A stretch of 64,000 nt of DNA from Caenorhabditis remanei (Eukaryota; Nematoda; Chromadorea; Rhabditida; Rhabditidae): NCBI RefSeq assembly GCF_010183535.1, contig NC_071332.1, positions 10,912,001 to 10,976,000 of the forward strand, given 5' to 3'. Position 1 is the stretch's first letter. Every line of letters begins with the position of its first letter. The notes under the pieces were generated by a model. It did not search any database. It saw only the letters and a program-made list of their open reading frames with translations, and was not told the DNA's origin. The position numbers and the translations under genes are program-made. Shown here piece after piece: positions 47,001 to 59,080 of this stretch.

Positions 47001-50000
47001 TGTTTGTGTTTGTGTTTGTTGAAGAGATAACTGAAAGTGGAACGAGATCCGGTATTCAAGAAAATACCTTATTTTTCTGTCATAAACCGGAAGCGAGTGT
47101 GATCAAGGAAGTACTGACTAGTTTTCTGACAGTTTTTACTCAAGAAACTATCAACGATGGAACTATTTCTGTAAAATAATCGTCTCTTCCACTGGCGTTG
47201 TCTCGGATGCTTTTTTCAGCTTGTTGCATGCATAATAACACTTCCAACCCATTTCACAACATAACCCAAAAATAACAAAAGTTAACCGAAAACCTTTTTC
47301 CCTTCTTTCTTTACTAACCGAGTGAAAACTATGTGCCCGGGTTTTTCAGGATCTCTCCATGGAACTTCTCGGCACCAAGAATGGCACCATCCCCGGACCG
47401 ACTGCTGCAAAAGCTGAAATCGCCTACGCAGCACAACAAGCCGCCAACGCTCAAAAGGTAAGATCGAGAGGCCATGGAAATTCATCGTCTTCATTTGCCA
47501 ATACGGTATCTCCACCACCTTCGTCACTGATATCTGATGAAACAAATGCAAATACTGTTCTTGCTGTGTGATCAATTGTTTTAATTTTTGAATTATGTTA
47601 TGAAATTTTCCAATTCCCCAAAATTCCCTTGAATCTCTAAAACCCTCCCTCCTAATTTTTCTTGCCTGAGTGTGTGACTTCTTTCTGATCCTTCTGTGTT
47701 TTCTTCTCCCTTTCCCTTCTCCTCATCCGCTCATTATTTTCACTTCTCTCTCCACCTCCACCTTTTTTCAGAATGCTCAAAAGTCGAAGCTCGCCAGCGG
47801 ATCAAGCTCCACAACTGGAGGCCCATCGTCTGGCTCAAACGGTACGGATTTCAAAATAACCATCGGTCCAATTGTGTCATCTCCATGCGCCATGGACCCA
47901 TGAAAATGTGTAGTACTGTGTTCGTGTTCGTTAGGAACCTCTATTTTCTTAATAATGGGTTACAAGATGAGATGATATGTGCGCGCCTGCCGTTTTCTCG
48001 GATTTAAATTTGAAAGCGAAAGAGAATCGTTACAGCAGTCAGAGTTTTGAGTAGTGATTATTGGTGGTTGTGTATAATCGAATTTATAAACACCCGAACA
48101 TCTGTTAAAATTTAGAAATCCTAAATTACTAGATTCGCACTAACTTTCTATGTTCCCTATTTCACATCCCGCTTCCTCCCTTCTCATCTTTTCAGCCTGA
48201 TCATTTTTTCGTGTTCATCTGTCTCAGTTTTGTTCGTACGTCTTGTCCTTTCAAATTTAAAAACGGTGAAACGGCGGCACGTCCCATTCATTTCGGAAGT
48301 ATCCCAATAGTTTCTTCTTTGTTGGCAACTAATCAATATTGTATACTCATCGTGTCGTTCGAGATCCGGTTTTTGTGCTCGTTCTATTTTTTCTCTCTAG
48401 ATTTTCATCGTGTTGTGAACTCTCTTGTCCTCCATCCATTTCACTTTACGTCTTCTATTGTTATCCATTTTCATACCTTATCATTCTAGCTAGATTTCTA
48501 GTTTTCCTTTCTTCCAACCCTCAACCCACACACAAATCCCCACGATCTTTGATTATCCTGAAACCCACAAATTTCTCATGTCATTTTTTCTACTTGTTTT
48601 CCTTCAATTCTGTCATTTTTTCCTTTGGTAATTTTATAGGCTTCCGAACTTTAAAGCATTTTTCTCTTCCCATCCCGAACTTATCAACGATCACCTCAAT
48701 TCCTGTCTCTTTTCTCCCCCCCCAAAATCGGTTGTGAAATCACAAAAGTCACTACGCAATAATGATGTAATGTCAATAAAAGCTCTGTTTTTTTAAAAAT
48801 CTTTTAAATTTAAATCCGAGGAAAGGGAAACATAGAAGCGCGGTCAAAATATAAATCAGAATCGGGTTAATAATTTTGTTTTAGTTTATACAGGATTTGG
48901 TCCGTTGAAGCTAGTTCCTGATGAGGATCATCCATTGCAATGCCGGCTGTGTGGAAAGACAATGCAGAATAGAGTGAGTTTGAAAAAAATATGTACATCT
49001 GAATATGTGTACACAGAAGTCAAGGGATACTGAAGCCAATTGTTTTTGTTTCTAGATTCGTGGTTTCCACATCCTCTGGCACATGGCAAAAGACAAAGGA
49101 ATCAATCGATATACTTGCAAATACTGTCCTTTCGGACATGATCGCTCCCAATCTGTTCAAGTTCACGGAAAGAAAGAACACGGAACCGATGATTGTGTTG
49201 AAGATCGTATCGGAGAGTATCAAGATGATGTGAAAGAAATGTCTGCTGCGTGTTTCGGAATCTCCTCTCTCTTTGCACAAGAAAGCAAAAGAAAGAATAA
49301 ATTCCCGGCGGCTGCACCAAGAGAGCACAAGAATCTTGCATCAATTGTGAGCAGCGCAGAAGCATCTCCACTTGTCATTATGGACGAAGACGCATCGAAT
49401 GATAGTTTGATTAAACAAGAAGAAATTGATGAAGATGAGAAACCATTGTTACTCATAGATGATGAAATGATTGAAGATATGGGAGAGGATGAGGAGGTTG
49501 AGCATGATCAAGAACAGGAACAAGAGCTTGAACATGAACAAGAGCTTGAACATGAACATGATGTAGAGCCAGAAATAGAAGAAGATGATGGGGAAGAGGA
49601 TGGAGAAGAAGGAGAGGAAGAAGCCCCTGTAACCAGTAGTTCAAAGAGTTCCAGTTCCAAAAAGAAATGGCGTCGTGCTTTCAACATTCGTTCAAAAAAG
49701 TCCAAAAAACAAAAGGAAGATGCCGTTGTCGCTAGATCCGTTTCAATTTTGATAGGCGGTGCTCAGTTCTATAAAAAGAAAGTCAACGAGTTCTGTTACT
49801 GTGAAAAGTGTGGGAAACAGACGAACTCTCGTTTGCCAGAGCACGCCTACACACATATGGAAGGTGTTTCACTATACTCTTGTCCAGCCTGTTCATTTGG
49901 AAATCAATGCAAGGATACAGTGATGAAACATATGAAAGAAACGCATCCAGGATGTGCGGAACGGTGTGTTGACAATCGGTTGGGACATATAAAGGAGATC

Positions 50001-50323
50001 AAAAGCCAACTTGGCGAGTGCTTCCCCGCGTTTTTCGTCGACCATCCATTGCCGACAAGAGCTGATATTGAGAAATTGTAAGTGGAAAGATTAACACTAG
50101 ACATTTAACTGTATAAACTCGGGTTTTCCGAAGAGTTGTTTATCGATTACATTTTATTGATTCTCATATTTTTAGACAAGTTCTCGCATCTGGAGGTGAT
50201 CTTAAAATTGGTGGAATCGAAGATTATCTGAAAGAGGAGTGCAACGATGAAGAATCGTCAGAAGCTCCAGATGAGGAAGAAGACCTCGAAGAAGAAGATG
50301 ACGAAGCAGTCACTTCTGAATAA
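44062..50323 (+). CDS. Large C2H2 zinc-finger protein with paired fingers
   Basis: The model has nine exons and 1006 residues. About eight C2H2-type fingers come in four pairs: about 102-152 (CVECGVT, CPMCLTE), 425-475 (CSKCQKP, CKHEGC), 607-660 (CRLCGKT, CKYCPFG) and 866-915 (CEKCGKQ, CPACSFG). Each of the last three pairs is followed by a short tail with an ED/DN-R motif (MMEDRSLELFQKC, CVEDRIGEY, CVDNRLGHI). The linkers are Ser/Thr/Ala-rich and polyalanine-like. An acidic Glu/Asp run covers about 730-805, next to a basic KKKWRR and KKSKKQKK-type stretch that may be a nuclear signal. The C-terminus is acidic. It is presumed a nuclear DNA- or chromatin-binding regulator. Intron 2 holds a hAT-like element, and intron 6 contains a polyA signal that could give short isoforms. 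By position it may correspond to a C01B7 zinc-finger gene of C. elegans. Confidence 0.85.
45508..45883. mobile_element. hAT-like non-autonomous element, copy B
   Basis: Terminal repeats CATACTTGTCA and TGACAAGTATG are flanked by an exact 8 bp duplication ATTGGTTG (45500-45507 and 45884-45891). Inside are pentamer arrays: GGCCG about five times, then after 16 bases CGGCC about six times, so they can pair as a large hairpin. A second such pair lies at the right end. No coding. It sits in intron 2 of the zinc-finger gene and shares ends and build with copy A. Confidence 0.88.
48775..48780 (+). terminator. PolyA signal inside a zinc-finger gene intron
   Basis: GTCAATAAAAGC lies in the 1.05 kb intron 47842-48893. 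Reading through the donor at 47842 gives an in-frame stop at 47901-47903, so the signal could end a short transcript lacking the last two finger pairs. Confidence 0.5.
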
Positions 50324-51066
50324 TAATTTTTAGTTGACATCTCACTACTTTAGTTTTTTATTGTTTCCTTTCATTAGTTATAACTTTTTTCCAATTAGCT
50401 TTTCTGTCATAGCTTTTTTGCCTCCCTTTTGCTTTTTTCTCATATTTAAATCTTAAGTTATAACAGAACCCTTTCTTCCAAAAAAAAAATCGTGTATACC
50501 TGAGGCCTTTAAAAATTTCGATTCGATTTCGGTTTGGTTCCTCTTTTTTCATCCAAGCAATCAAAACAACATTTTACTCTTTTTCTGTTTAAACCTCTTA
50601 ATTCTTCCCCAAAATCATTTTTCTGTGACTCTCTACACCCCTGCAATATCTGTTTTTACAGTGCCTTTTTCTGCTGTTTCTGGTTTACCCCAACATTTTT
50701 CTTTGTATTTTCAAGAAGTGCCTTTCTCATATATTCTTTTTGAATACTATTCCCCATATTTATACTCGTTCTACCCGATAACCTTGTTTGGGTTATGCAA
50801 TGTTTTAAACAAAAAATACAAATGAAGACATTTGTAAGTAATACTGAACTTTTTATTATATTTAGAATGATTCATAATTTTTCAGATAATCGGAAAATCA
50901 CAGCTCATAGGTACCCATGGGAAATAGAATAGAATGAATGACTATTTCAACAAAAAGAGAAAATCAGTGGGGGGGGGGGGGAATGATCAAACGGAAAATA
51001 TGAAATACCGGGGAAAGAGACAATAAAATGACAGTTAGACTAGAGATATCGATTGATAAGTGAGAA
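50324..51066. other. Convergent 3' spacer
   Basis: Lies between the stops of the zinc-finger gene and the MAGUK gene. It is T-rich at the left and holds TTTATT at 50852-50857 (AATAAA for the MAGUK gene) and a run of 13 G. No coding. Confidence 0.55.
50969..50981. repeat. Homopolymer G13 tract
   Basis: Thirteen consecutive G on the plus strand. Such tracts in C. elegans are known to be unstable without the DOG-1 helicase. Confidence 0.9.
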
Positions 51067-54000
51067 TCAGCAAGCAGTCCACGTGGCAGGTACCCACATT
51101 GGCTCGGTGTTGACCTTCATGAGAATTTGTTTCAATTCACGGAACGATTTCTCGAAATCGATGTTGACGATTATTCCGTCGAATAGATGACCGTATTTCT
51201 GGAAAAAGAGACGAAATGAGAAACATTATTATCGAGTTTTCGTGCGGATAAGTTCAACTTCATTTTTAATGGAACAAATATCTGACCTGTTCTATAATTT
51301 TGCTCTGATTGAGAATTCCTTTCAACTCGTCATCTTTCACTCCAAATGTTCCTTCAACTTCTCTTTGTCGTCTGAGTATATGAAGAGATGGGGCGGCGAT
51401 GAAAATGATGTGTGGCTGGATATCTGGAGATCGGATGGCTCCAAGACTCTGAAAAATATTACTTTATTGAAACATACTACTCAATACGAACTACTGACCT
51501 CTGCTTTCAATGTCATCACACACGTTTTTCCTCGTTCAATGACATTAACTACGTCCTTCTTTGCTGTTCCATACCAAAACTTCTGATACTCTCCGAATTC
51601 AACGAACTTTCCAGATTTCGCTTCTTCATGGAATTTCTGTTTCGATACGAAATGATAGTGAACTCCGTTGAATTCGCCTTCTTTCGGAGGTCGGGAGGTA
51701 TCTTTAAAATCAAACAGTAATGTGTTATTTAATAAATGATTTACTTACAAGGAACAGGACATGCCAGAGTGATTCTATCGGATTCTAGAAGACGATCTCT
51801 CAATTTTAGACATCCAACACCTTCGGCTCCGCAAAGAACGATAGGTCTCCGATGGGTGGCTTTTGGAAGTTCTAGAACGACCTCCTCGTAGGTTAGAAAA
51901 TCAGAATAAACTCCGATTGCAGGTAAATTCTCTTCGTCAGCTCCTTTTTTCACTTCCAACTTCTTCTTTTTCTTTGTTTTACACTCTTTTCGCTTCTGTT
52001 CTTGCTCTCGTTCCAGTTCATCAGCATAGAGAACAACTCTAGAAATAATTCAAATAACATTCCGATCGGCGGTGGTTTTAACTTACTGTTGTCTGAATGA
52101 AGAACTTGGAATTAGCCCTGCCAATGAGTGTTGTGTATCTTCTCCATCTCTATATGCTTGCCACCAATTATCGTCTTTAGTATTCAAAACATGAAGAATA
52201 TCTCCACGTCCGAACTTCATAGCCAATTCTTTACAAGGTACATAAACATCATCTTCTGGATCATAATCGAAAAGAGCACGAAGATGTTGAACGTGTTGAG
52301 ATTTTTTTGAGGAAGCTGAGTTGGAGTTTGCAGTAGCTGGATCTGCATTTGCTTCAGGTTCTGTCTCTTCTTTTGGGGAAACTACAAAAGTAATAGGACC
52401 GGAGAGATTCCTCAAAATATCACAGATCTCATTTACTTGTTTTCCTTTCAAAGAAGATCCATTTAATTCGAGAAGTTCATCTCCTTCTTGAAATAAATTC
52501 ATCTTTTCCACAATTCCTCCTTTCACTACTCTCCCAACAATTATCCGATCGTTTTCATTTCGAACAGTGGCTCCGAGATAACTATCCTCATCTTTTATCA
52601 CTTCAACCACTTTAACATTCGGTCTGGGAGATACTGAAGACGATGAAGCGGTTGATGGACATCTTTCAGCCTTCCCATTCATTATTACTGGAGGAATTGG
52701 TGATGATGTGCAGGAAGAGGAATCAGCTCCAGAATCAGTTCCGATTCCAGAAGACGTTGTTCCACACTTTCCATTCTGTTTCACAGTTTGTTCGATGGCT
52801 GCCTGGATGGGTGGAGCAGCGAAAAAGTCTCGGAGCATTGCCACGTCACTTTCACGTCCACGCATTGAGGAGAGTTTCGAGGCTATTCTTTCCACAGAGA
52901 TGATAACTTCGTCGAGTTCTGCAATGAAAACATAGTTTTTGACCAGCAGATTGAATATGGGCAAATCTTTGAATTTAGACACTAAAAACTCACGCATGTG
53001 ATCTTGTTTCCCATCATCAATTAATACTTCTGAATTCTCGATTACTTCGTCACTGATAGCTATCCTCGTTGCTCCATTCTCGGTAATACTTTTCTTGACG
53101 CTGACTTCTTCAACTTCTGCTAATGGATTTGCAAACGATGTGACTTTCATTGGTTCAGCTATAAATCAAAATTCGGGATTACTTTGGTTTTTTGAAATTT
53201 TTAACAATTGTACTTGAAAAAACTCACGATTATCCACATTCTTCGCGAGTGCTTGTAATTTTTTCGACTTTCTCAAAGAACTTCTCAAAAATGTGTTTTC
53301 TTGCTCTTTCCTTTTCTTCTCCTGCATTTCAAATTGTTCAGGGGGCCTTCTCAGAGATCCTCGCTCGATTCCAAATCCATTTGTGTGAATTGAAGACCGT
53401 GGGGCGACTGACGGTGGACCGGATGTAGCAGCAATGTACTCCATATCATATGTATGAATTTCAGGGTATTCTCTGAAATTGAGAAGTTAGCAATAAAGCA
53501 AATTTGAATTTATATGAATCATCTCGAACTAAGGCAACAACAACTTCCAAAGTGAAGAGCGTTAAGGCAGATAGAACTTCACTGATAAGGAGAGTAAAGA
53601 AGCGGGGGAGGATGCAAAAATAAAGATAAGAAGAGGGTGAGGGAAACATAATGATACATGATTCACTCGTTCCATTTTTCATGTTTCAAGTATCAGATTT
53701 TAATGTTCAGGTGCGATAAAACTGAAGTGTTTAGGGCTATGCAAAAAAAGAAAAGACTCGAAGATTACGATCCTACATAGAGAGAACTTTCAAGTTGCAG
53801 TAAGTCTCGTCAGAATAGTTCAAAATAGAACAGAGCCTAATTGTTGCGTATTTTGACATGACAAGTGTCATAAAGGCATTCGAGTATGAATAGGAGAAAA
53901 GAAAAGAGCACAGGGTAACAATGTCATCAAAAGAGTGAAGACAAGATGAATGAATGACAAATAAATTGGAAACGAGGTAGAAGCATGATTAGAGAGGTAC

Positions 54001-57000
54001 ACGGAAAGGACGGTCAGAGGCTGAGAAAGTTGGGTTTTGGAACAAAAGAAAGGAGAAGGTATCAGAGAGTTTGTAGAAATGGATACCGAGTTCAAGAAAA
54101 TACATCATCTCTTGCAGAGTTGTGTTTTAATAAATGTATTCTACTTTGAAACTGATAATTATAGGGTAGGGTTTGCTCGAACAAATCTTTCTCTTCAGAG
54201 CGATCGTTCTTTCCGAGTTTTGATGATGATGATGATTGTCGGGAGAAATCAAACGAAATTGACCGCCCCGTTAACCCCCACACAATCGGCTAGTTTGGAA
54301 CGATAAGCATCTAAATCGGTTTGGGTCGGAGGGCTAATGTGAACGTTTTCTACTCTTTCTTCTTTCCCATTCTAAGTCTCTTGAACACCTGCCCTTTCTC
54401 TATTTTTCCGGTGCTTGCTGTCTTGTCCGGAAGCGTGAAACCTTCTGACGACACCTGTCTTCGGAATGGATTTGATCTATATTTTATGGAAAGGAATAGG
54501 TACAGGTATATGGAAAGATGGGGACAATAACAATGAATGATGATGTGTTCGGTGTCGTTTGGGGGGAAGAGAAATCCCATTGCCTCCATAAAAACAAAAA
54601 TGTCAAAAGAGAAAAATGAGAAGGGGGGATTACGTATGTATCTGCTACATCTACCTCGTATCGAACTGGTTATTTTCGATGTATTCAATATGAAAATGAA
54701 AAAGAAAACTGGTGAAAATATACTTGAAATGTGTTGAAAGGTATTGTCAATTCGACCTTTTGCACATTGCGTATATTGACAGTCGACTCGACCAACACAG
54801 GTAAAGAGGGGTCAAAGAGAGAAAGAAGGGGAAGAGGAAAAGGACCGTGCATATACATATATGCCAATTATCCCGACAATCAGAGCGTTTCGGGATATGG
54901 CAGACACCCCATAGAGGGATAGAGAGTCTAATTAGACAAGGTTATTGAGTCTCTTGGTACGTGAGGTAAAGAGGATTGGAAATGAAAAATATGGCGAAGA
55001 GAGATATTGGAATGACGAAGAATGAGAGGGTGCCGGTATTGGTAATTGGAAAATTGGTGGGCTGGTGAGGCTCGCGGTGAAAGGGGGATTTGTGTTTACT
55101 AATATGGTTGGGACCTTGGAACAGCGAATGGCAAACAAGACGATGGTAGAGAAGAATAGAATACGTATTATGTTGGTTTCAAAGCGAACTGAAATATTGG
55201 TTTCCGACCATATTTTCAGATGATATTCTAGGCCTGAATAGTTGTACTATATCTTGACATATCAGTTTTTTAGGAAGCTTAACAATGGAGCCGAACCTTT
55301 TAAAAGAAACTAGTCCTCAATATAATGTTGTTATGATTGCTCAAAACTGTGGAAAATAGTTTTTGAGAACAGAATACCGGACATTGATCATTCACATGAG
55401 ACCAAAAGATCAAGTATTCTACCGGCTGTCTGGAATTTTTTTCTAATTTCAATATGTTCTGACGTGTGTTTAAATTACAAAATTTTCACTAAAAATTATA
55501 GAACTTGACAATGAGAATAAATTTAATCCGGAGTTTAAAATAATTCTTAGAATCGAAAGATTTATTAGAAATCTGAAGACGTAAGACTTCCTCTCTTTAA
55601 TTATCTTCTTCCTTCTAATTAGACAGCATCTCTCAACGAGTCTTTTTGAAATGCGGGAACTAAAAGGAAGGGAGAAGTGATGGTCAAATAAGAGTTGAAC
55701 AAGGAATAGCTGAAATCATTTTCAGAGAGTGAACGATACAACTCGTTCTTAACATCAGATGATTGCAGAAAAGTTTTTCTGTATATGTTTGTGTTTGAAA
55801 AAGTGAAAGACCTTTGAAAGGTGAAAAACCGCTACAAAACTAAAATCATGTTTGCAGTTTGGATCGTCAGTTAGTTTTGTGTCAACTCCTTCTCTTCCTC
55901 TTCCATACACTTCACAACTTGACACGTACTTATTATGGTCACTTTTTTGAACGAAACAAGGGGGAGGAGGTGTGAAGTTAAGTTTAGCGAATTTATTACT
56001 GACCACAAGTAAAGAAATCATAACAGTTCAGTTTATATAAAATGGGAAATGTATAAGTCAGTCTGAATGAACTGTGAAATTTGAAGAATGTCAGGTACTG
56101 GCATTTGACTATTGGCTACTGCTACAAGCCAATGTCAACCAATCTAGTCCTAGAATAATAATTCCACCTCCACCTCTCTATTCAACCTGACTCCATGAGA
56201 ATTGTATAATAAAAGAGAGAGTGAGTGAGAGGTCGAAACAATAGACGGTATTGTAGTTGTTCACACAGAGACAGTCCGTTTTGCATCTTCATCATTTCTT
56301 TCGTGTGCGCGCTTCTTCTTACTTTTAGTGTTTGCTCATCACCAGCTTTACATTGGGGGCACCCCCAGTTTCCCTTCTATGAACAGATTGCTGTATACAA
56401 ATATTTATGAAGTGAAGTAGAATATGATGAAAAAGAATATGAAAATAGAAAAACAGAAGGATGGATTCTTGTTTAAATTTCAGCAAGTTTCTGAATAAAA
56501 ATTGTTCAAGACAGCCTATAGAATGGGAAATCGTTTGAGTTTTCAAACCAAAGAAATCAACTCAATTGTCATCTTATTACCTTACGCAGTTTTGGGAGAT
56601 TTCATCATGTTGTAAAAGGCACAATTGAAAGTTTTTCAGATTATTCTTAAGTTTCAGAACCTCATTTCCTCTGTACTTTTAATTCAAAACAGGTAAAATA
56701 CCTAGCCCAGGTCAAGTCAGAAAGTCAACCGTTATTCTGTCCACCTCTCTTCTTAGACAACATTTTATGAGGCATGAAATGTGCAAAATGGTGAAAAGAG
56801 GAACGGTGAAGGTTAGCCAGAGAATTGAACATGGTGAATAAAAAAGGAAAGTGTAAACGAATTCAATAACTGTTTGACAGGAATAAATGGAATAAAGAAC
56901 GGTTTTGATGACAATTGAGATGGAAGGGAGGAGAGAAAGGGCAAGCAATAAACGGTTTATGTCAATAAATAACATGTTGGTTCGTGTGTAGAAATCTGAA

Positions 57001-59080
57001 TTTGTTGGGGTTTGGTATTTTCATTTTAATCTTTCACCGTTTTTCAAAAAAAAGTTCGCCGAAAAAAGAAAACGATAGCAGAGGTCAATAGTCATTCGAA
57101 AATGTTGGTTTCTGACACAATGTGAGTTCTAGGGATTCCTAATCAAAAGTTGGTGAATTGATTTTCCAGAAAAACTGCAAAACGGGGGACACGGTGGAAT
57201 AGGGGGCATAAAAACTGTAGTCAACTGACTTTTAAGGCTAGATACTTTGGATACGATTTTCCATCTAGAGTTTTCTAGAATTCCACCGATTCCTGACGGC
57301 GAGACCGATACATATGTACGGGCCAGAAAAAGTCCATCAAAACTCATACTCATCAAAAATAGTATAATTTTCAGCTAACAGTTCGTAATAAAGTGTAGTA
57401 ATTCCTAAAAAAAAACGTTCACCGTCTCAATTTGCAATATAATCACAAGTCAGACAGTATGTATAAATGAAAAGAAAAAGAAAGAGAAAAAGAGAGAACA
57501 CAGAAAATTTGAGTGATGATAGTTTTTGATGAATTGGGGAATGTGTAATTGAGACAGAGACTAAAAAAGTATAGGAGGGAGAATTGGAGAGTGTGATGAT
57601 AAGCGCAATGGGAGGTTCTGTTCTTTCTATTACTCAATGGGGGATGATATGAAACTGCCACCGACTTTCTTCAGAAGACAAAAAAGATAGAATCAGAATA
57701 CAAAGGAGATGGCTTCGGTTGATTAATGACCAAATTTTATGAGATTTTTTGATGACAAGAGACAGAAAAAAAGGAACTCTCTCATCTATTTCAACCTTGA
57801 CAGATTAGATTATTGGCTTGTGAAAAAGTGAATACGGGGGGAACTAACTGTGAGAAACAAGAAGAATGTGACCTATATAAGTGGGAAGAAAAAGGAATGA
57901 AGAATTCCAAATTAGCTCACATTCATAATCTGAGAGGCAGTGTTTTTGTGATGTTTTCGCGCGGGAGTGAGGTAGAGGAAAACGCTTTTTCCACGTTCCA
58001 AGGCCATTAATTAATTTCGAGAAAGCGGGTCGAAGTGGATGAATGAACTTCGAATTGAAAAGTCTCTTTGAGAGATTTTCCAAGTATGGTTCCAAAGTTT
58101 ACAGGAGGAAAGGCACGACAGATGAAAAAAAAATGAAAAAACTGTAGTCTTAATATATTTTTAAGATTAAAAACAGAGACTACAGATTATCTCAAGTTTC
58201 GAAACAAGTAGCTCGCTTATCCGAACTTCTGACAAAAACACATCAAAAGTAGAAAAATCCAGTAAAACCATTCTTTATTCATAACTTCAAAGATATTTTG
58301 TATTCTACAGAATGTTTATGCAGGCAGTCGGACGGTCAGAGCACTTCAAAACTTTCCCTCTTTACCTCTCTGCCTACTGTTCCTAATAGAGAACCTCTTT
58401 CCGACAGAAACCACTTATTGAACTTACTGAGTGACCCTGATTATAAGTCGAATGCAAGTGAATTCAACACGAAACTTACTTTTTTAACCGTTTTGTCACT
58501 TCTTTGATGTGATCCTTGTCCACTGATACTAGGTAAGCGTCGGTGACCATTCGGTTGGATTGAGTGCCTGGAATACTGACTTGTGCCTGCAACTGTAGTG
58601 TGTTGCAAACTAACAATTAAACACGGATGCCTCGTTTTCAGCTGGTATCTCCAAAGCACGACGTCTGACTTTCAGCTGAATGATCTTTCGACGGATGCAC
58701 TGAAAACGAAGAGATATGTACTGAAACAAGACAAATGACCCACTTCTTGAATGTATGTGGTGACCTCTTCATAGCTCTTTCCATCGATTTGCATATCATT
58801 TACCCCGACAATCTCATCTCCGATACTTAAACCAGCTCTCTCTGCCGCAGTTCCTGAAAGAGAGATGCAATGATCAAAAAAACTGAAGACCACAGTACTC
58901 ACCATACAATCTGACAACCTTCTCCTCTCGTTCTACCAATATCACGAATCCACTCAACGGTGTTGATGTGGTAACTGTCTTCTCTTTCTTATTTCCTCCG
59001 CCACGTGCACTGCTCAACCTTCGGAGAGATGTCCGTTTCAAGTCAGACAGTGCCTGTGGTATAGACACTGACTTGGACAT
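51067..59080 (-). CDS. magu-2: PALS1/Stardust-type MAGUK scaffold
   Basis: Seven core exons (51067-53444) encode 666 residues. In order: an N-terminal basic helix with SLRKSKKLQALAKNVDNPE, matching the PALS1 N-terminal region; one L27 domain (about 128-175); PDZ (about 230-310, LGATVRNENDRIIVGRVVKGG); SH3 (about 338-405, LRALFDYDPEDD ... NWWQAY); a lysine-rich hook; and a guanylate-kinase-like domain (about 460-660) with a degenerate P-loop GAEGVGCLKL lacking the catalytic lysine, so it binds rather than phosphorylates. The C-terminus WVPATW matches the family. Four upstream exons (58480-59080) add a second PDZ. Their last exon is phase-compatible with an in-frame 27 nt extension before the ATG at 53444, giving 832 residues across a 5.0 kb intron. 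TTTTCAG acceptors precede both ATGs, so two promoters or SL1 sites are likely. Homologues organise apical polarity and junction complexes. Confidence 0.85.
53473..58479 (-). other. Long intron or intergenic gap in the MAGUK locus
   Basis: No exon on the minus strand could be supported here. On the plus strand, a peptide-like frame ending HPQFPFYEQIAVYKYL (about 56280-56410) lacks a visible ATG. The stretch contains polypurine runs and a (GAT)5 near 54221. It may hold the promoter of the shorter MAGUK form just upstream of 53472. Confidence 0.5.
58476..59080 (-). CDS. PDZ-only product from the upstream MAGUK exons
   Basis: The exons 58903-59080, 58744-58853, 58625-58699 and 58480-58586 encode a PDZ domain with GTAAERAGLSIGDEIVGVND and SYEEVTTYIQE. 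The usual GLGF loop is replaced by SGFVILV. Reading through the donor at 58479 gives a TAA immediately (VTKRLKK, stop at 58476-58478), and AATAAA follows at 58279-58274. A free-standing 157-residue protein is therefore possible, either as a separate gene or as an intronic polyadenylation isoform. The start MSKSVSIPQ at 59080 lies 12 bases after TTTTCAG. One of the introns (58587-58624) is only 38 nt, chosen because the resulting frame reads naturally. Confidence 0.5.

Noticed and set aside
54037..54306. Open frames in the MAGUK intron
   Set aside because: Not flanked by usable splice sites in the required phase; the translation is unremarkable.
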